A DNA stretch of 64,000 bases from Ariolimax columbianus. Taxonomy: Eukaryota; Mollusca; Gastropoda; Stylommatophora; Arionidae. The notes under the pieces are model-generated. The model worked only from the letters and a program-made list of their open reading frames with translations. It searched no databases and had not been told where the DNA came from. The DNA is taken from positions 86,544,204 to 86,608,203 of the forward strand of contig JAVGWX010000002.1 in assembly GCA_036924085.1 (NCBI GenBank), given 5' to 3'. Made by a program: the position numbers and the translations under genes. Numbering within the stretch: position 1 is the stretch's first letter; each line of letters opens with the position of its first letter. Below, in pieces: positions 55,061-64,000 of the stretch.

Positions 55061-55345
55061 GTATTATGTGTGCGGGGGTTGCCTGGTCCAGCCGTACAAC
55101 AAGACCGAACAAAGAAACTTGGCGGCGGTCAAGTGTTTCTGAGATTGGGAGTAGACCTGTTTTGACCGAACACTCCATGTTGAGGATGTAGTCATGCCGA
55201 GGATACGCCGCTGGTTGCGCATGTAGAAGGCCAGCAGTGGCCAGGCTTCCGAGCCGTAGAGCAGGATTGGACCAACGCTGAACTGGTAGAACTGGATGTT
55301 TGTCTCAGTGGAGCCACTGTAACCCACTACCAAAATAATGTCGTT
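55061..55345 (-). mobile_element. Possible LINE C-terminal fragment
   Basis: The minus strand reads SVGPILLYGSEAWPLLAFYM, then RNQRRILGMTTSSTW. It resembles the LLYGSExW ... LRRILGIxxxxxW block after the thumb of LINE ORF2. No other block is clear. Confidence 0.45.
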
Positions 55346-55624
55346 ATGGGATAACTCAAGACAAATAACTTCGAACATCAACGACAACCAACAATGACAA
55401 TACGTATATATTGTCGATGTAGATGACGTGTTGGTGGGTTCATCAAACAAGGCAGCAACTCAGCAAACAACCAAACAGCTGATTTGATCAGCGAACAAAT
55501 AAACTTGGCTTAACAGGCGGGATAAGTAAACACAAGGATTGAAGTCTACATACAAATGGCAAACGTCAATCCAAGAAGCAGTATCAATCAACTCAGAAAT
55601 TATTGTTGCTGCTGTTGTTGTTGA
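55346..55624. other. Unassigned interval
   Basis: No recognisable feature. A short TGTTGTTG run lies at its end. Confidence 0.4.
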
Positions 55625-55869
55625 ATGTCCATAGTGAGTATGGTTACTCACGGGTTGTCGCAGCTTTCCTCACTATCCAAGCGTGTGGATGAAGGTGGAC
55701 CGGAGTCCTCCAGGCGGTTGTGCTGTGTTTGGCTTCATCTGCGTGCCGCTCAATACTACGGGGAATATGTCGATCCCTCACCCTATTAGACAGACTGCCG
55801 TGAAAGCAGCCCGTTTCCAGGAAGGGCTACGAGGAAGTCGAAGTGAGAGTATTGGCCAGTATGTGTTGC
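55625..55869 (+). repeat. Family B body, plus-strand copy
   Basis: AATGTCCATAGTGAGTATGG, GGTGGACCGGAGTCCTCCAG, GCTGTGTTTGGCTTCATCTG, ATACTACGGGGAATATGTCG and GGTCAGTATG-type ends match the Family B bodies at 39.4 (reverse) and 61.3 kb. No conserved ORF. Confidence 0.85.
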
Positions 55870-56245
55870 CTGACCCTGACTAAAATGTCGGGTCAGTATG
55901 TTTTGCCTGACCACGAGCAACATGTCTGATCAGTATGTTGTGCCTGACCCTAACATGTCTGATCAGTATGTTGTGCCTGACCCTAACATATCTGATCAGT
56001 ATGTTGTGCCTGACCCTGACTTACATGTCTGATCAGTATGTTGTGCCTGACCCTGACTGACATGTCTGATCAGTATGTTGTGCCTGACCCTGACTAACAT
56101 GTCTGATCAGTATGTTGTGCTTGACACTGACTAACTTGTCTGATCAGTATGTTGTGCTTGACCCTGACTAACATGTCTCATCAGGATGTTTTGTCTGACC
56201 CTGAATAACATGTTTGGTCAGTATGTTGTGCCTAACCAGATGTTA
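55870..56245 (+). repeat. Family B minisatellite, 37-bp monomer, about 10 copies
   Basis: TGATCAGTATG or close variants recur at 55,927, 55,960, 55,993, 56,030, 56,067, 56,104, 56,141 and 56,178, mostly 37 bp apart. Two units of 33 bp lack GACT. The array ends with AACCAGATGTTATTCT. Confidence 0.95.
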
Positions 56246-56729
56246 TTCTACATTCCACCTCAAAAGAAATAATTAGAGCACCATATACTGACTGAGATCA
56301 GAACACATTCCATTTGACAGACACGTACAGAAACCAGGCATAGCACCCTGTAGAGCGTAACTGTATACACACATATCATGAAACCGAGTATCATCTTCTC
56401 TTTGAGTTCTCGGCGCTCAACAATGTCTTGAAAAAAGAAAACGCTTCTTTCTCCGAGGCTAGATAAATGGAGCACTTTGTATGGCACTACAACTAACAAA
56501 CACGTGCAGACAATATTAAATGACACTGAGCATTGGTGCTGCTGAATATGTAACAACAACAACAATGTCGGAGGGAGGTGTCTGTTGTTATGTGGTTGTT
56601 AGTACCATGGCACTTGCTGTCGTTCTGAAGTAAGTGTTAGATGCTTCATTGTACTAGGTAACCTACACTGGGAGAGTTGATGAGTTTCCGTCTTTTAGAG
56701 CCCTCTGTCCAAGGCACAAAATAAAAAAT
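56246..56729. other. Unassigned interval
   Basis: No recognisable coding or repeat sequence. Confidence 0.45.
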
Positions 56730-57110
56730 TGGAACCTGCGAAAGGAGATTCCGAAAAAAAGTCATGAATGTAACCAGAAGAGACAGAATGAGAAATGACG
56801 ACATCAGAAAGAATGATAAACAACATCCTCCCAATAATACATGCAGAAACAGAACGTCAAGTGGTTTGGACATCTCATAAGAATGACACCAAATCGACTG
56901 CCGTTAAAAAAGTACAACATAATGAAATCCGTGTTCAGAGGGAGTAAACGGTAGACCTCGAAGCAAATGGACATATAACATCAAAGACATCCTATGCCAT
57001 CATTGGGCTCGCAACAACCACAATAACACATCTGGTCCCAAGTAATAGACCAACAGCTGCCCGCTACACTTCACGGAAGCAATAGAAGGAAACAGTACGG
57101 TAAGATCCCT
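56730..57110 (+). mobile_element. LINE-R fragment, C-terminal end of ORF2
   Basis: The plus strand reads NVKWFGHLIRMTPNRLPLK, then GSKR and SKWTYNIKDI-like. This is the xRWFGHLxRMxxxRLPxK ... GRPRxxW block at the end of RTE-like proteins. The downstream words AACAACCACAATAACACATC and TGGTCCCAAG have a parallel at 63,588 (CAACAACACATCTGGCCTTC), suggesting the same family. Confidence 0.65.
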
Positions 57111-57117
57111 CTATTCG

Positions 57118-57216
57118 CGTTCTTAGCAGAGTTAACATAGTCTTAGCAGGGTTAACATAGTCTTAGCAGAGTTAACACAGTCTTAGAAGAGTTAACAGAG
57201 TCTTAGCAGAGTTAAC
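57118..57216 (+). repeat. 21-bp tandem repeat, five copies
   Basis: CTTAGCAGAGTTAACATAGT and close variants (GGGTTAAC, GAAGAGTTAAC) repeat about every 21 bp. Confidence 0.9.
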
Positions 57217-57500
57217 GTTATGTAACCAACTGAAATAGTATAAACGGAAATGTCACACAAGCTCCTCATCAACCCAGTTTTTCTGTACCCCAGAAACATG
57301 ATCACACCGTTCCGTAGACGTGCGCATCTTCCGAATATTTACTTCTAAAAATTTATTTACATTTAAAAAAAACAGGACGCTTTTATTTACACTAAAACAA
57401 TACAATAATTCAGTTTATTACTGTCCATTACCTATGTAGTCCACATTTGTAAATCAACCAACCTAAATGAAGGTAGCAACATTAATGAACTCTTAAATTA
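57217..57500. other. Short unassigned interval
   Basis: AT-rich, no feature recognised. Confidence 0.4.
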
Positions 57501-58215
57501 AATTCATTTTACTGACGATCAAGCAGTCATAGCATCTCGAGAACGACAATTGCAGCAACAATATTGATTGACTCAGTAAAACATGTAATGGATACAGCAT
57601 GAAAATCAATGTAGAAAAAGAGGTCATGAAAATATCTAGAATAGCCGGAGACATTAATATCGCCATTGAAAAACAGAAAATCAAACAGGTGAAAGATGTC
57701 ACATACTTAGTGAGCCCGTTTCAGCAAACGGAAAAATTACGGCGGAAATCCAACAAAGATGACAAAGGCAAATCAGATCATTGAACAATTAACTCCAACA
57801 CTTAATTGCAATCACGTGACAATAACTACCAATATAGTTTTATACAACACGATTTTGATCCTAACACTATCCTGTCAAATGTCAAAACTGGACACTAACA
57901 TCAAATGAAAAACGCTACATCGTAACAGCAGAAATGAAATGCCTGAGAAAAATATTGGGCATAACAAGGAGAGGCATGATCAGAAACCATCTGGAGACTA
58001 GTGGGAACAACACCAGTATTGGACTAAATTAGAAGACAGTAACTACAATTATTTGGCCATTAACAAAAATACCCCCACACAGCAAACACCCACCCTCCCC
58101 TTAAAAAAAACAACAACAAAAACATTTTCCCCCAACAAGCAATGATTTTATTTAGATACACCGGATTCAAAGTCTAAGGCAGACCACGAAAAAGTAGCTT
58201 ACATAAATATCTTAG
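57501..58215 (+). mobile_element. LINE-R, RT motif C to C-terminus
   Basis: The plus strand begins TDDQAVIASRERQLQQQ (motif C, here T-D-D; FADD is usual), then MKINVEKEVMKISRIAGDIN and KIKQVKDVTYLVSPFQQTEK. After a frame change come a VLYNTILILT-like thumb, AEMKCLRKI-like and, in shifted frame, the RNDHIRRV-type block shared with 1,400-1,740. FRYTGFK and GRPRKS end it near 58,195. A stop and several shifts make it a pseudogene. Confidence 0.8.
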
Positions 58216-58439
58216 GGAGTAAATGTTATTGTGCTTGAGGTACGTAGAAGGGCTCGTTCTAGCGATCTCTTCATATTATAACCAGAAATTTAGTTCTTGT
58301 AACATTGTTAGCTTTACTTTCAGGTCCCACTTCAATTATTCAGTATGGTTTATCACAAAAATGAAATAAAAACACGATGCGCTGATAAGTATTAATATAA
58401 TTATATATTATAAGTTTAAGTGTCATCTCTGCATCGAAG
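58216..58439. other. Short unassigned interval
   Basis: AT-rich, no feature recognised. It separates two LINE-R fragments of opposite orientation that face each other at their 3' ends. Confidence 0.4.
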
Positions 58440-59190
58440 GACGACTGCCATGGTTGGTGGTGTAATATTTCTCTTGCCTAAATGGTGCAACCTGACATGC
58501 TTTTTCCAGTCCACTTCCTGATGTTTTCCACCTACTTAAAACATTGTCTGTCTCTTGAACGACTGCAATTCACTCTGCCCTCCGATATGGTTTTCAACAA
58601 TGATATTTTAATATGACCAACATAACGTAGCTGTCTAAGATGTCAGTATGTGTGGCATGTTGTCGAATACCATTTTGGTCATACCTGTTCTCTTCCCGAT
58701 TTCAATTTCACAGCTGTCTTCTTCCTTTATTATATGACCTAGATAGGAGAAACTCTGTAACCATTCAAGAAGTTTAACTTTTATTTGTATCTGCAAACAT
58801 GGATTCCTGTCACTTTTCACCCCTTATCAAAGTCTTTGTTTTCCATATGTTTATGTCTAACCTAAACTCCTGATTTATTGTCTTTATTGTTGTCACAAGC
58901 TCCTGTAATTCTTGCTCACTTTTTGCATCAAAACTGCATCATTAGCATATCTAAGATTATTCATTGCCACTCCTCCAATAATAAGCCCTAGTATCCCCTC
59001 TATCTGTTTAAATATTTGTTTTGTGTAGACATTAAACAGACAAGGGGATAATACACATCCCTGCATCTGTTTACATCTCTACTTGGAAAGCATAACTTTC
59101 CTGATTTTACTGTAGCAGTTTGTTCCCAGTATTTATAACTGAGCAGTCTTATGTGTTTACCATCTAGACCAAGTTCTTGGAGACATTTAA
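58440..59190 (-). mobile_element. LINE-R, second group, RT core to YLGH block
   Basis: On the minus strand: KCLQELGLDGKHIRLLSYKY and WEQTATVKSGK (59,180-59,095, between motifs A and B). A damaged motif B follows, then YPLVCLMSTQNKYLNR. A motif C region (MNNLRYAND-like) lies near 58,965. LLEWLQSFSYLGHIIKEEDS, CEIEIGKRTGMTKMVFDNM and PHILTS follow at 58,770-58,640. It is an RTE-like RT with motif C degraded from YADD to Y-A-N-D. It is joined at 59,190 to the leader of a Family A copy. Confidence 0.82.
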
Positions 59191-59465
59191 TTGGCTTGGC
59201 TTCGTTCATTCTCAATCTCCCACTACCAAACCCTGAAAGGGCTTAAGTAGCGAATGTAGTCCAGAGAACGAAATGCGTTGTGTCGTAGTTTACAGCTTGG
59301 CTGCGATATTTGCACCTTTCGGTTCAACACATCAGACTTCAGCAGGCATTTTTTGAGTACCGAGTTAGCATTACCCTTCGATCCTTTCTCTTTAGCCAGT
59401 GTGCCCTGCTGCAGCCTGTTATCCAGGATCACCGCGTGGAGGTGTAGAAGGGTCTTGGCAGCACT
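59191..59465 (+). repeat. Family A repeat, plus-strand copy, single minisatellite monomer
   Basis: The leader GGCTTGGCTTCGTTCATTCT and one monomer (CTCAATCTCCCACTACCAAA plus CCCTG) are followed by AAGGGCTTAAGTAGCGAATG, AACGAAATGCGTTGTGTCG, GCGATATTTGCACCTTTCGG, GATCCTTTCTCTTTAGCCAG, ATCCAGGATCACCGCGTGG and GGGTCTTGGCAGC. The order is identical to the reverse copy at 2.17-1.80 kb. Confidence 0.88.
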
Positions 59466-59765
59466 GGTTCGCTGGCCCTGACGCTAGCAGTCAGCTATGA
59501 GTCGCTGACCACTGAGGCACATGCGCTGCTCAGCTCTGGTTCGCTGGCCCTGACCCTAGCAGTCAGTTATGGGTCGCTGACCACTGCAGCTCAATCGCTG
59601 CTCAGCTCTGGTTTGCTGGCCCTGACGCTAGCAGTCAGCTATGGGTCGCTGACCACTGCAGCTCATGCGCTGCTCAGCTGTGGGTTCGCTGGCCCTGACG
59701 CTAGCAGTCAGCTATGGGTCGCTGACCCTTGCATCTCATGCGCTGCTGAGAATCTAAATCCCGGA
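59466..59765 (+). repeat. Family A 3' part, 72-bp unit in four tandem copies
   Basis: Tandem starts of GGTT(C/T)GCTGGCCCTGA at 59,466, 59,538, 59,610 and 59,683. Each unit ends in CGCTGCTCAGCTCTG or a close form and contains CTAGCAGTCAGCTATG. The other Family A copies have this unit once, so it has been amplified here. Confidence 0.92.
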
Positions 59766-60237
59766 GACATTTAATTCATTTCACATGTTGATCAAAAGCC
59801 AACTGGCAGTCTACGATGCAAATGTAAATGCTATTATGTATTTCTATATATTTATACATATTTATATACATGTTTTGTAATAATATAAGTATTCAATACT
59901 ATGTAACTGTGCTTAAGTATTCGGTTTCCAACGCTTTTATTTCATATTTGTAATGTAACAAAATTAGTGATTGGCGTAAGACCTTAAAGTAAAACTAACA
60001 ACGTTAGGAGATCTGACTTATTGTTATAATTTTATTGCATTTTGAAATTGAAGTGTCTAAAAATAATTATTTATTTTATGTTATTCTTTTTTAGTCTGCT
60101 GGAAATGCGAATCTGTTTATATCAATAATATAATATTACTTATTATATGGATTACCTCACTCACTTACGTGTGTCCTTAAAATTATAAAACAAACGTACC
60201 TGCATACATTCTCCCTCCCTACGCAAAGCACCCCTGC
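59766..60237. other. AT-rich unassigned interval
   Basis: No recognisable gene or repeat. Confidence 0.45.
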
Positions 60238-60395
60238 AAACACAAACACACGCACACACCCACACACGCACGCGCACACACACACACACACTCACACGCG
60301 CACAGATACACACACACACACGTACAGATACACACACGCGCGCAAAGATACACACAAACATACACGCGCGCGCGCACACACACACACACGCGTAC
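60238..60395 (+). repeat. (CA)n-rich compound microsatellite
   Basis: About 155 bp of ACAC, CGCG and GATACACACA units. Minus frames through it are cysteine/valine artefacts. Confidence 0.95.
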
Positions 60396-60432
60396 ACGTT
60401 TAAATCGGATTGAATTCGGAAAATAAATCACT

Positions 60433-60504
60433 GGAGTCAACTAGGATTTGAACCTCCGGCTTCTATCACCCAATACGAGAATCATACCCCTAGACTACCG
60501 TGTC
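60433..60504 (-). pseudogene. tRNA-Pro(UGG)-like pseudogene or tRNA-derived SINE head
   Basis: The minus strand contains GTCTAGGGGTATGATTCTCG, the exact D-arm and anticodon-stem start typical of eukaryotic tRNA-Pro. It is followed by TATTGGGTG (loop with TGG at the anticodon position) and GGTTCAAATCC (T-loop/B box). Acceptor, anticodon and T stems each have two or more mismatched pairs, so it does not fold as a functional tRNA. No A-rich tail is seen downstream. It is more likely a tRNA pseudogene or an orphan SINE head than an active gene. Confidence 0.65.
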
Positions 60505-61080
60505 GATTGAAAAAAAAGCTTTATAAAGATAGTATGTAGTGTTGATTTGTTTTTGACTACACAGGTAGAAAGAAACACGTTTAGTTGTGTACACAACATT
60601 ATTTTGCTTTAGTGATTACACATTGTCTCAAAATTGTTCCAAGATTGTCCTACAAATATGGTTAAAGTGTATGGCCAATAGGGTTGGACCTGACCTGAAA
60701 GCTTCAACTGTCTTGTTATCGGAAAGTGTTTGCATTTTCGTATTTCAAGATTTGACACTAACAAGGGAAGTTGCATAAAAGAGTTCAAAAAGAAGCATAT
60801 TTTAATTTTGCTTTTGGATATGAGGTGCATAAATAGAATCACATTTGTTTAAAATTTCAAATGAAAAGAAAATATAATTGTTTTAGACTATAAAATGAAA
60901 AGGTGGAAAGGTCAATCTAGTCTGAAAGCTGCCAATACTACTTGGCATAAAAGTTATGAGACAATGTTTGTCGCAAATTGGCACCCTGTACTTTCTTTTC
61001 CTATTGGAAAATGTGTTAGATAAATGGAGACCTGCTGAGATGAGGCCCTTAATATTTTATCAGTAACAGCTCTGTGTACA
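60505..61080. other. AT-rich unassigned interval
   Basis: A plus frame at 60,587-60,778 has no recognised domain. Nothing else is visible. Confidence 0.4.
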
Positions 61081-61084
61081 CATA

Positions 61085-61290
61085 GCACGCAGTTAAAACC
61101 TCGTCCACCTATGTGTGTACCCATACCCCACACAAGTTAAGACGTCGCTCCCCGATGGCAGTCCCTCCCATGTGTATATCAGCGTCACACAGGTTAAGAC
61201 CTAGCTCCCCCGACAACAAGTGCGTGATATGTGTGTTCCCATGTCACAAAAGTTAAGACCTTGTCCCCCTGATGGTTGCTGTTGTATGCC
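61085..61290 (+). repeat. Degenerate tandem repeat of about 58 bp, left half
   Basis: AGTTAA(G/A)AC followed by a C-rich segment and GATGGCAGT or close forms, with the start word at 61,092, 61,136, 61,193 and 61,252. Related units reappear at 61,610-61,765, on the far side of a Family B copy. Confidence 0.7.
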
Positions 61291-61605
61291 AATGTCCACA
61301 ATGAGTAGGTTACTCTTTTGTACGCCCTGAAAAGGACGTTAAGTGGAGGGTTGCAGTAGCTTTCCTAACATCCCGAGCGTGCTGATGAAGGTGAACCGGG
61401 GTCCCCCACCAGGCTGTTGTGCTATGCTTGGCTTCATTTGTGTGTCACTCACTACTACGGGGATCACGTCGATTCTTCACCTTGTTAGCCTGGCTGCCAT
61501 GCAAACAACACGTTTTCAGGGACGGCTCCTAGGAAGCCGAGGTGAGGGTCTTGGCCAGTATATTTTGTCTGACTTACAAGTCCCATAAGACGTTATTCTT
61601 CCTTT
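61291..61605 (+). repeat. Family B body, plus-strand copy with about one monomer
   Basis: AATGTCCACAATGAGTAGG, GCCCTGAAAAGGACGTTAAG, CATCCCGAGCG, GGTGAACCGGGGTCCCCCAC, GTTGTGCTATGCTTGGCTTC, ACTACTACGGGGATCACGTC and CGAGGTGAGGGTCTTGGCC lead to one partial 37-bp unit (CAGTATATTTTGTCTGAC), then GACGTTATTCTTCC, the ending seen at 56,232. No conserved ORF. Confidence 0.85.
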
Positions 61606-61765
61606 CTTACCCCCCCCCCCCAAACCCTCCCCGCGATGGTAGTTCTTTGTACGTTTGTACCCACGTCTCTCAAAAGTTGAGACCTGTCCCCTGATGGCAG
61701 TACCTGCTACGTGTCTAACCACGTCATTCGGATCAAGTCCTCGTCTGCTGACAACAGTGCCTTCT
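61606..61765 (+). repeat. Degenerate tandem repeat of about 58 bp, right half
   Basis: CTCAAAAGTTGAGACCTG, CCCCTGATGGCAGTACCTGC and a second diverged unit. It matches the repeat to the left of the Family B copy. Confidence 0.65.
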
Positions 61766-62019
61766 ATGAAAGTACATATATCAAGCTTTTTTGATAGTTA
61801 TTCCCACGTGCTATGAATTAAGTTAATTGTCTAATAATCTGATTTAAATTATTGCATCTTTGTATGATTTCGGCTGTAATTATTCCGTTTGTTGATGTCG
61901 TATCGTGCTCACTAAGTATGTGCAATCTTTCACCTGTAGGATTTGCTGCTCCTCAAGGAAGATATTGAAAACCGGAATATGTTTTACGGTTATGAATATT
62001 AATAAATAAAATAGGATGA
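61766..62019. other. Short unassigned interval
   Basis: No feature recognised. Confidence 0.4.
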
Positions 62020-62270
62020 TTTGATCATCTCATGAGAATGGACCTCATACAACTACCATTGCATGCATACATTACTAGAAGATCTGATTACAGGATACAA
62101 GGTCGACCAAGTGGAAAGAGATTGATAGACAAATAAATAAAAATCCGACAACAATGACTGTAAACCGGTCCAACACATATGTCCAAAGAAATGTAACTGA
62201 TCACCTCACAGCCTTTCATTTAGTGGATGAAACATTACAATGGGATGAAATAGTATCTATCTTGTCCAGT
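62020..62270 (+). mobile_element. LINE-R fragment, C-terminal end of ORF2
   Basis: The plus strand reads FDHLMRMDLIQLPLHAYITR, then RIQGRPSGKRLIDK. This matches the xRWFGHLxRM ... RGRPxxxW block near the end of RTE-like ORF2, with W and G lost. A related fragment lies at 63.35-63.70 kb. Confidence 0.55.
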
Positions 62271-62384
62271 TAGTATTCTCCAGCTTATTGGTAGAGTCAT
62301 TTGTTAGATAATGCTGGCGATGAGATGTATTAAGTATCGGTGTGAGAAGGGTTTTGTTAGGATGTGTGAAAAACACATGCATTG

Positions 62385-63130
62385 TGTGTCGCATGTCTGC
62401 AATGTGTTTCTTGTCCCTCATGTCTGCACGCATATAATGTGTTTCTTGTCCATAATGTCCCTCATGTCTCTAATGTGTTTCTTGTCTCTAATGGCCCTCA
62501 TGTCTTTATGTGTCCCTTGTCTCTATGTTCCCTCATGTATGTCACGCATCTAATGTGTCTCTTGTCTCTAATGCCCCTCATATATGTCATGTCTCTAATG
62601 CGTCTCTTGTCTCTAATGCCCCTCATATATGTCACGCATTTAGTGTGTCTCTTGTCTCTAATGACCCTCATGTCTATAATGGGTCTCTTGTCTCCAATGA
62701 ATATCATGTCTCTAATATGTCCCTTGTCTCTAATGTTTTTCATGTCTCTAATGCGTCTCTAGATTCTAATGTCCCTCATATTTGTCACGCAAATAATGTG
62801 TCTCTTGTTTCTACTGTCCCTCATGTATGTAGTGTCTTTTGTCTCTAATGACCCTCTTGTTTTTCATACCTCTAATGTGTCTCTTGTCTTTAAATCCCTC
62901 ATGTCTCTAATGTATCTTTGCCTCTAATGGCCCTCCTGTATGTCAGACATCGAATGTGCATCTTGTCTCTAACGTCCCTCATATCTGTCAGGCATCCACC
63001 ATGTCTTTTTACTCTAATGTCTCTCACATCTCGCATTCCATAATGTGCATCTTGTCTCTAATGGCCCTCATATCTTTCATGTCTCTAATACCATTCATTT
63101 CCCTAATGTCTTTCGTCTCAAACATGACTA
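62385..63130 (+). repeat. Degenerate minisatellite, about 36-bp unit
   Basis: A unit of CTTGTCTCTAATGNNN plus CTCATGTCTCTAATG and a short GTGTCT link repeats about 20 times with base changes and small length changes. It reads as a 12-residue periodic peptide (S-L-V-S-N-x-P-H plus four), open for more than 100 codons in several frames. No gene signals are present. Confidence 0.9.
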
Positions 63131-63349
63131 TACTGGCTCTTATATCTTTATCTTGATGAGTATTTCACACAATAAATAGTTATAACAGCGTCCATAAGTC
63201 TCATACTATATTACATAGTGAAATTGAGGACTGTTCTCAAACAATTCATTTCATTACGATGGGACATTAACATGTCAACAACAAGGCTATTGCTCAAAAT
63301 ATATAGAGAAGTATCACATCATATGTTGCTTTCTTTAAGCCAATAACGT
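63131..63349. other. Short unassigned interval
   Basis: No feature recognised. Confidence 0.4.
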
Positions 63350-63700
63350 AATTAGGAGAGACAGAATGGGCATTGGAGAAGTGCAAAACATCGTTGAAGG
63401 AAGACCTTGCACTGAATATATTCATGTGGAAAGAATCAAGTGGTTCAGTTACGAAATGAGAATTGAATCTGACCAGCCATGTACGCCTATAAAAGCACGG
63501 CTAGGGTTTTCGAAATCGTGGCAGACCGAATACGAGATGAACAGGAAATGTTGTTGTGTTCTATATCGTCATGGGATGACGACTAAATACAACAACACAT
63601 CTGGCCTTCAATGGAAAACTGCGTCTCGCCACGACGCCTCACGATCCAAGTGGATAAGGCAAATCAAGACATTGTGGTGCATTGAAGAATGATTAAATTG
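63350..63700 (+). mobile_element. LINE-R fragment, C-terminal end of ORF2
   Basis: The plus frame at 63,366-63,692 is open for 108 codons and reads VQNIVEGRPCTEYIHVERIK, then WFSYEMRIESDQPCTPIKAR. This resembles the VxxIxxxIxxxRIKWFGHVMRI block of RTE-like proteins. The frame continues, out of register, into CAACAACACATCTGG, seen also after the fragment at 56.7 kb. It is moderately conserved but lacks the RT domain. Confidence 0.6.
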
Positions 63701-64000
63701 TAAAGGAAAAGCAGGTATGGAAATTAATAATGTGGTAGATTTAATATGGTAAAACATTTAAGTCGAAAGTAACATTTACTGTATGGTGTAGCATTTATTG
63801 AACTCTCTCGATCTCTTCTCGTCACACTTCGTTAGATTACTGACCCCATCCCTCTCTCGCTGCGTCACGTTAAATGTCCATCACTCCTAGAATGAAAGCT
63901 GCTCAAATATATATCCAAATATTGTATGATGCAGGAGATAAACATAGGGCAAAACTCGTTGTCCTAAAGGACACAAAAGAGAGAAAAACGATCTCTTTTC
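63701..64000. other. Unassigned end of window
   Basis: No recognisable feature. Confidence 0.4.

Noticed and set aside
60161..60440. Cysteine/valine-rich minus frames
   Set aside because: Translation of a CA/CG dinucleotide tract.

Overview
This is eukaryotic, probably invertebrate, repeat-rich genomic DNA. There are no bacterial-style operons, and no convincing host gene exon was recognised anywhere in the 64 kb. Nearly everything identifiable is a decayed or recent transposable element, a non-autonomous repeat or a tandem repeat. The mixture (non-LTR retrotransposons with RNase H, RTE-like and CR1-like LINEs, mariner remnants, tRNA-derived SINEs, minisatellite-bearing non-autonomous repeats) is typical of a lophotrochozoan such as a gastropod mollusc. 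That placement is an inference and has not been tested.

Labels used below. LINE-I: RT plus RNase H with a (GAA)n 3' tail, copies at 5.3, 11.3-13.3, 31.3-32.9 and 53.5-54.1 kb. LINE-H: a second RNase H LINE at 20.0-21.4 kb. LINE-X: copies at 13.6-15.8 and 35.6-37.7 kb. LINE-L: C-terminal zinc-finger LINE at 3.0, 7.2-8.1, 30.4, 47.3-49.1 and 49.1-50.3 kb. LINE-R: several RTE-like groups at 0.2, 1.4, 35.8-36.4, 40.0-41.6, 45.7-47.3, 50.9, 56.7-59.2, 62.0 and 63.4 kb. LINE-C: CR1-like with a TTAAG tail at 16.5-18.3, 37.7, 51.2-52.0 and 52.6 kb. DNA transposons: mariner remnants at 10.5, 24.1 and 43.7-44.5 kb, a foldback MITE at 43.16-43.42 kb and a possible piggyBac end at 30.8 kb.

Layout. 0-11 kb holds small LINE fragments, a reversed Family A copy, one SINE and long AT-rich stretches. 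11.3-18.3 kb is a run of three LINEs on the plus strand. 18.3-25 kb holds a SINE, Family C copies, LINE-H, purine-rich DNA and a mariner. 25.0-30.07 kb is one uninterrupted 31-bp minisatellite of about 160 monomers with a higher-order period of about 1.11-1.17 kb, and it ends in a Family A body. 30-44 kb is a patchwork of LINE fragments, purine-rich tracts, Family B and C repeats and mariner DNA. 45-54 kb holds a 24-bp tandem repeat, divergent and tandem LINE copies and a LINE-I insertion. 54-64 kb holds Family B and A copies, several RTE-like fragments, a tRNA-Pro-like pseudogene and a 36-bp minisatellite.

The most interesting material is the set of non-autonomous repeats that carry their own minisatellite. 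Family A has a 31-bp unit and Family B a 37-bp unit. In each family, different copies carry from one to many monomers beside the same body sequence, so arrays appear to arise from within a mobile repeat. Second come the LINE-I insertions: three have target-site duplications readable directly at both ends. Third is a probable three-level nest at 35.6-37.7 kb. All protein assignments rest on visual motif recognition without a database search.
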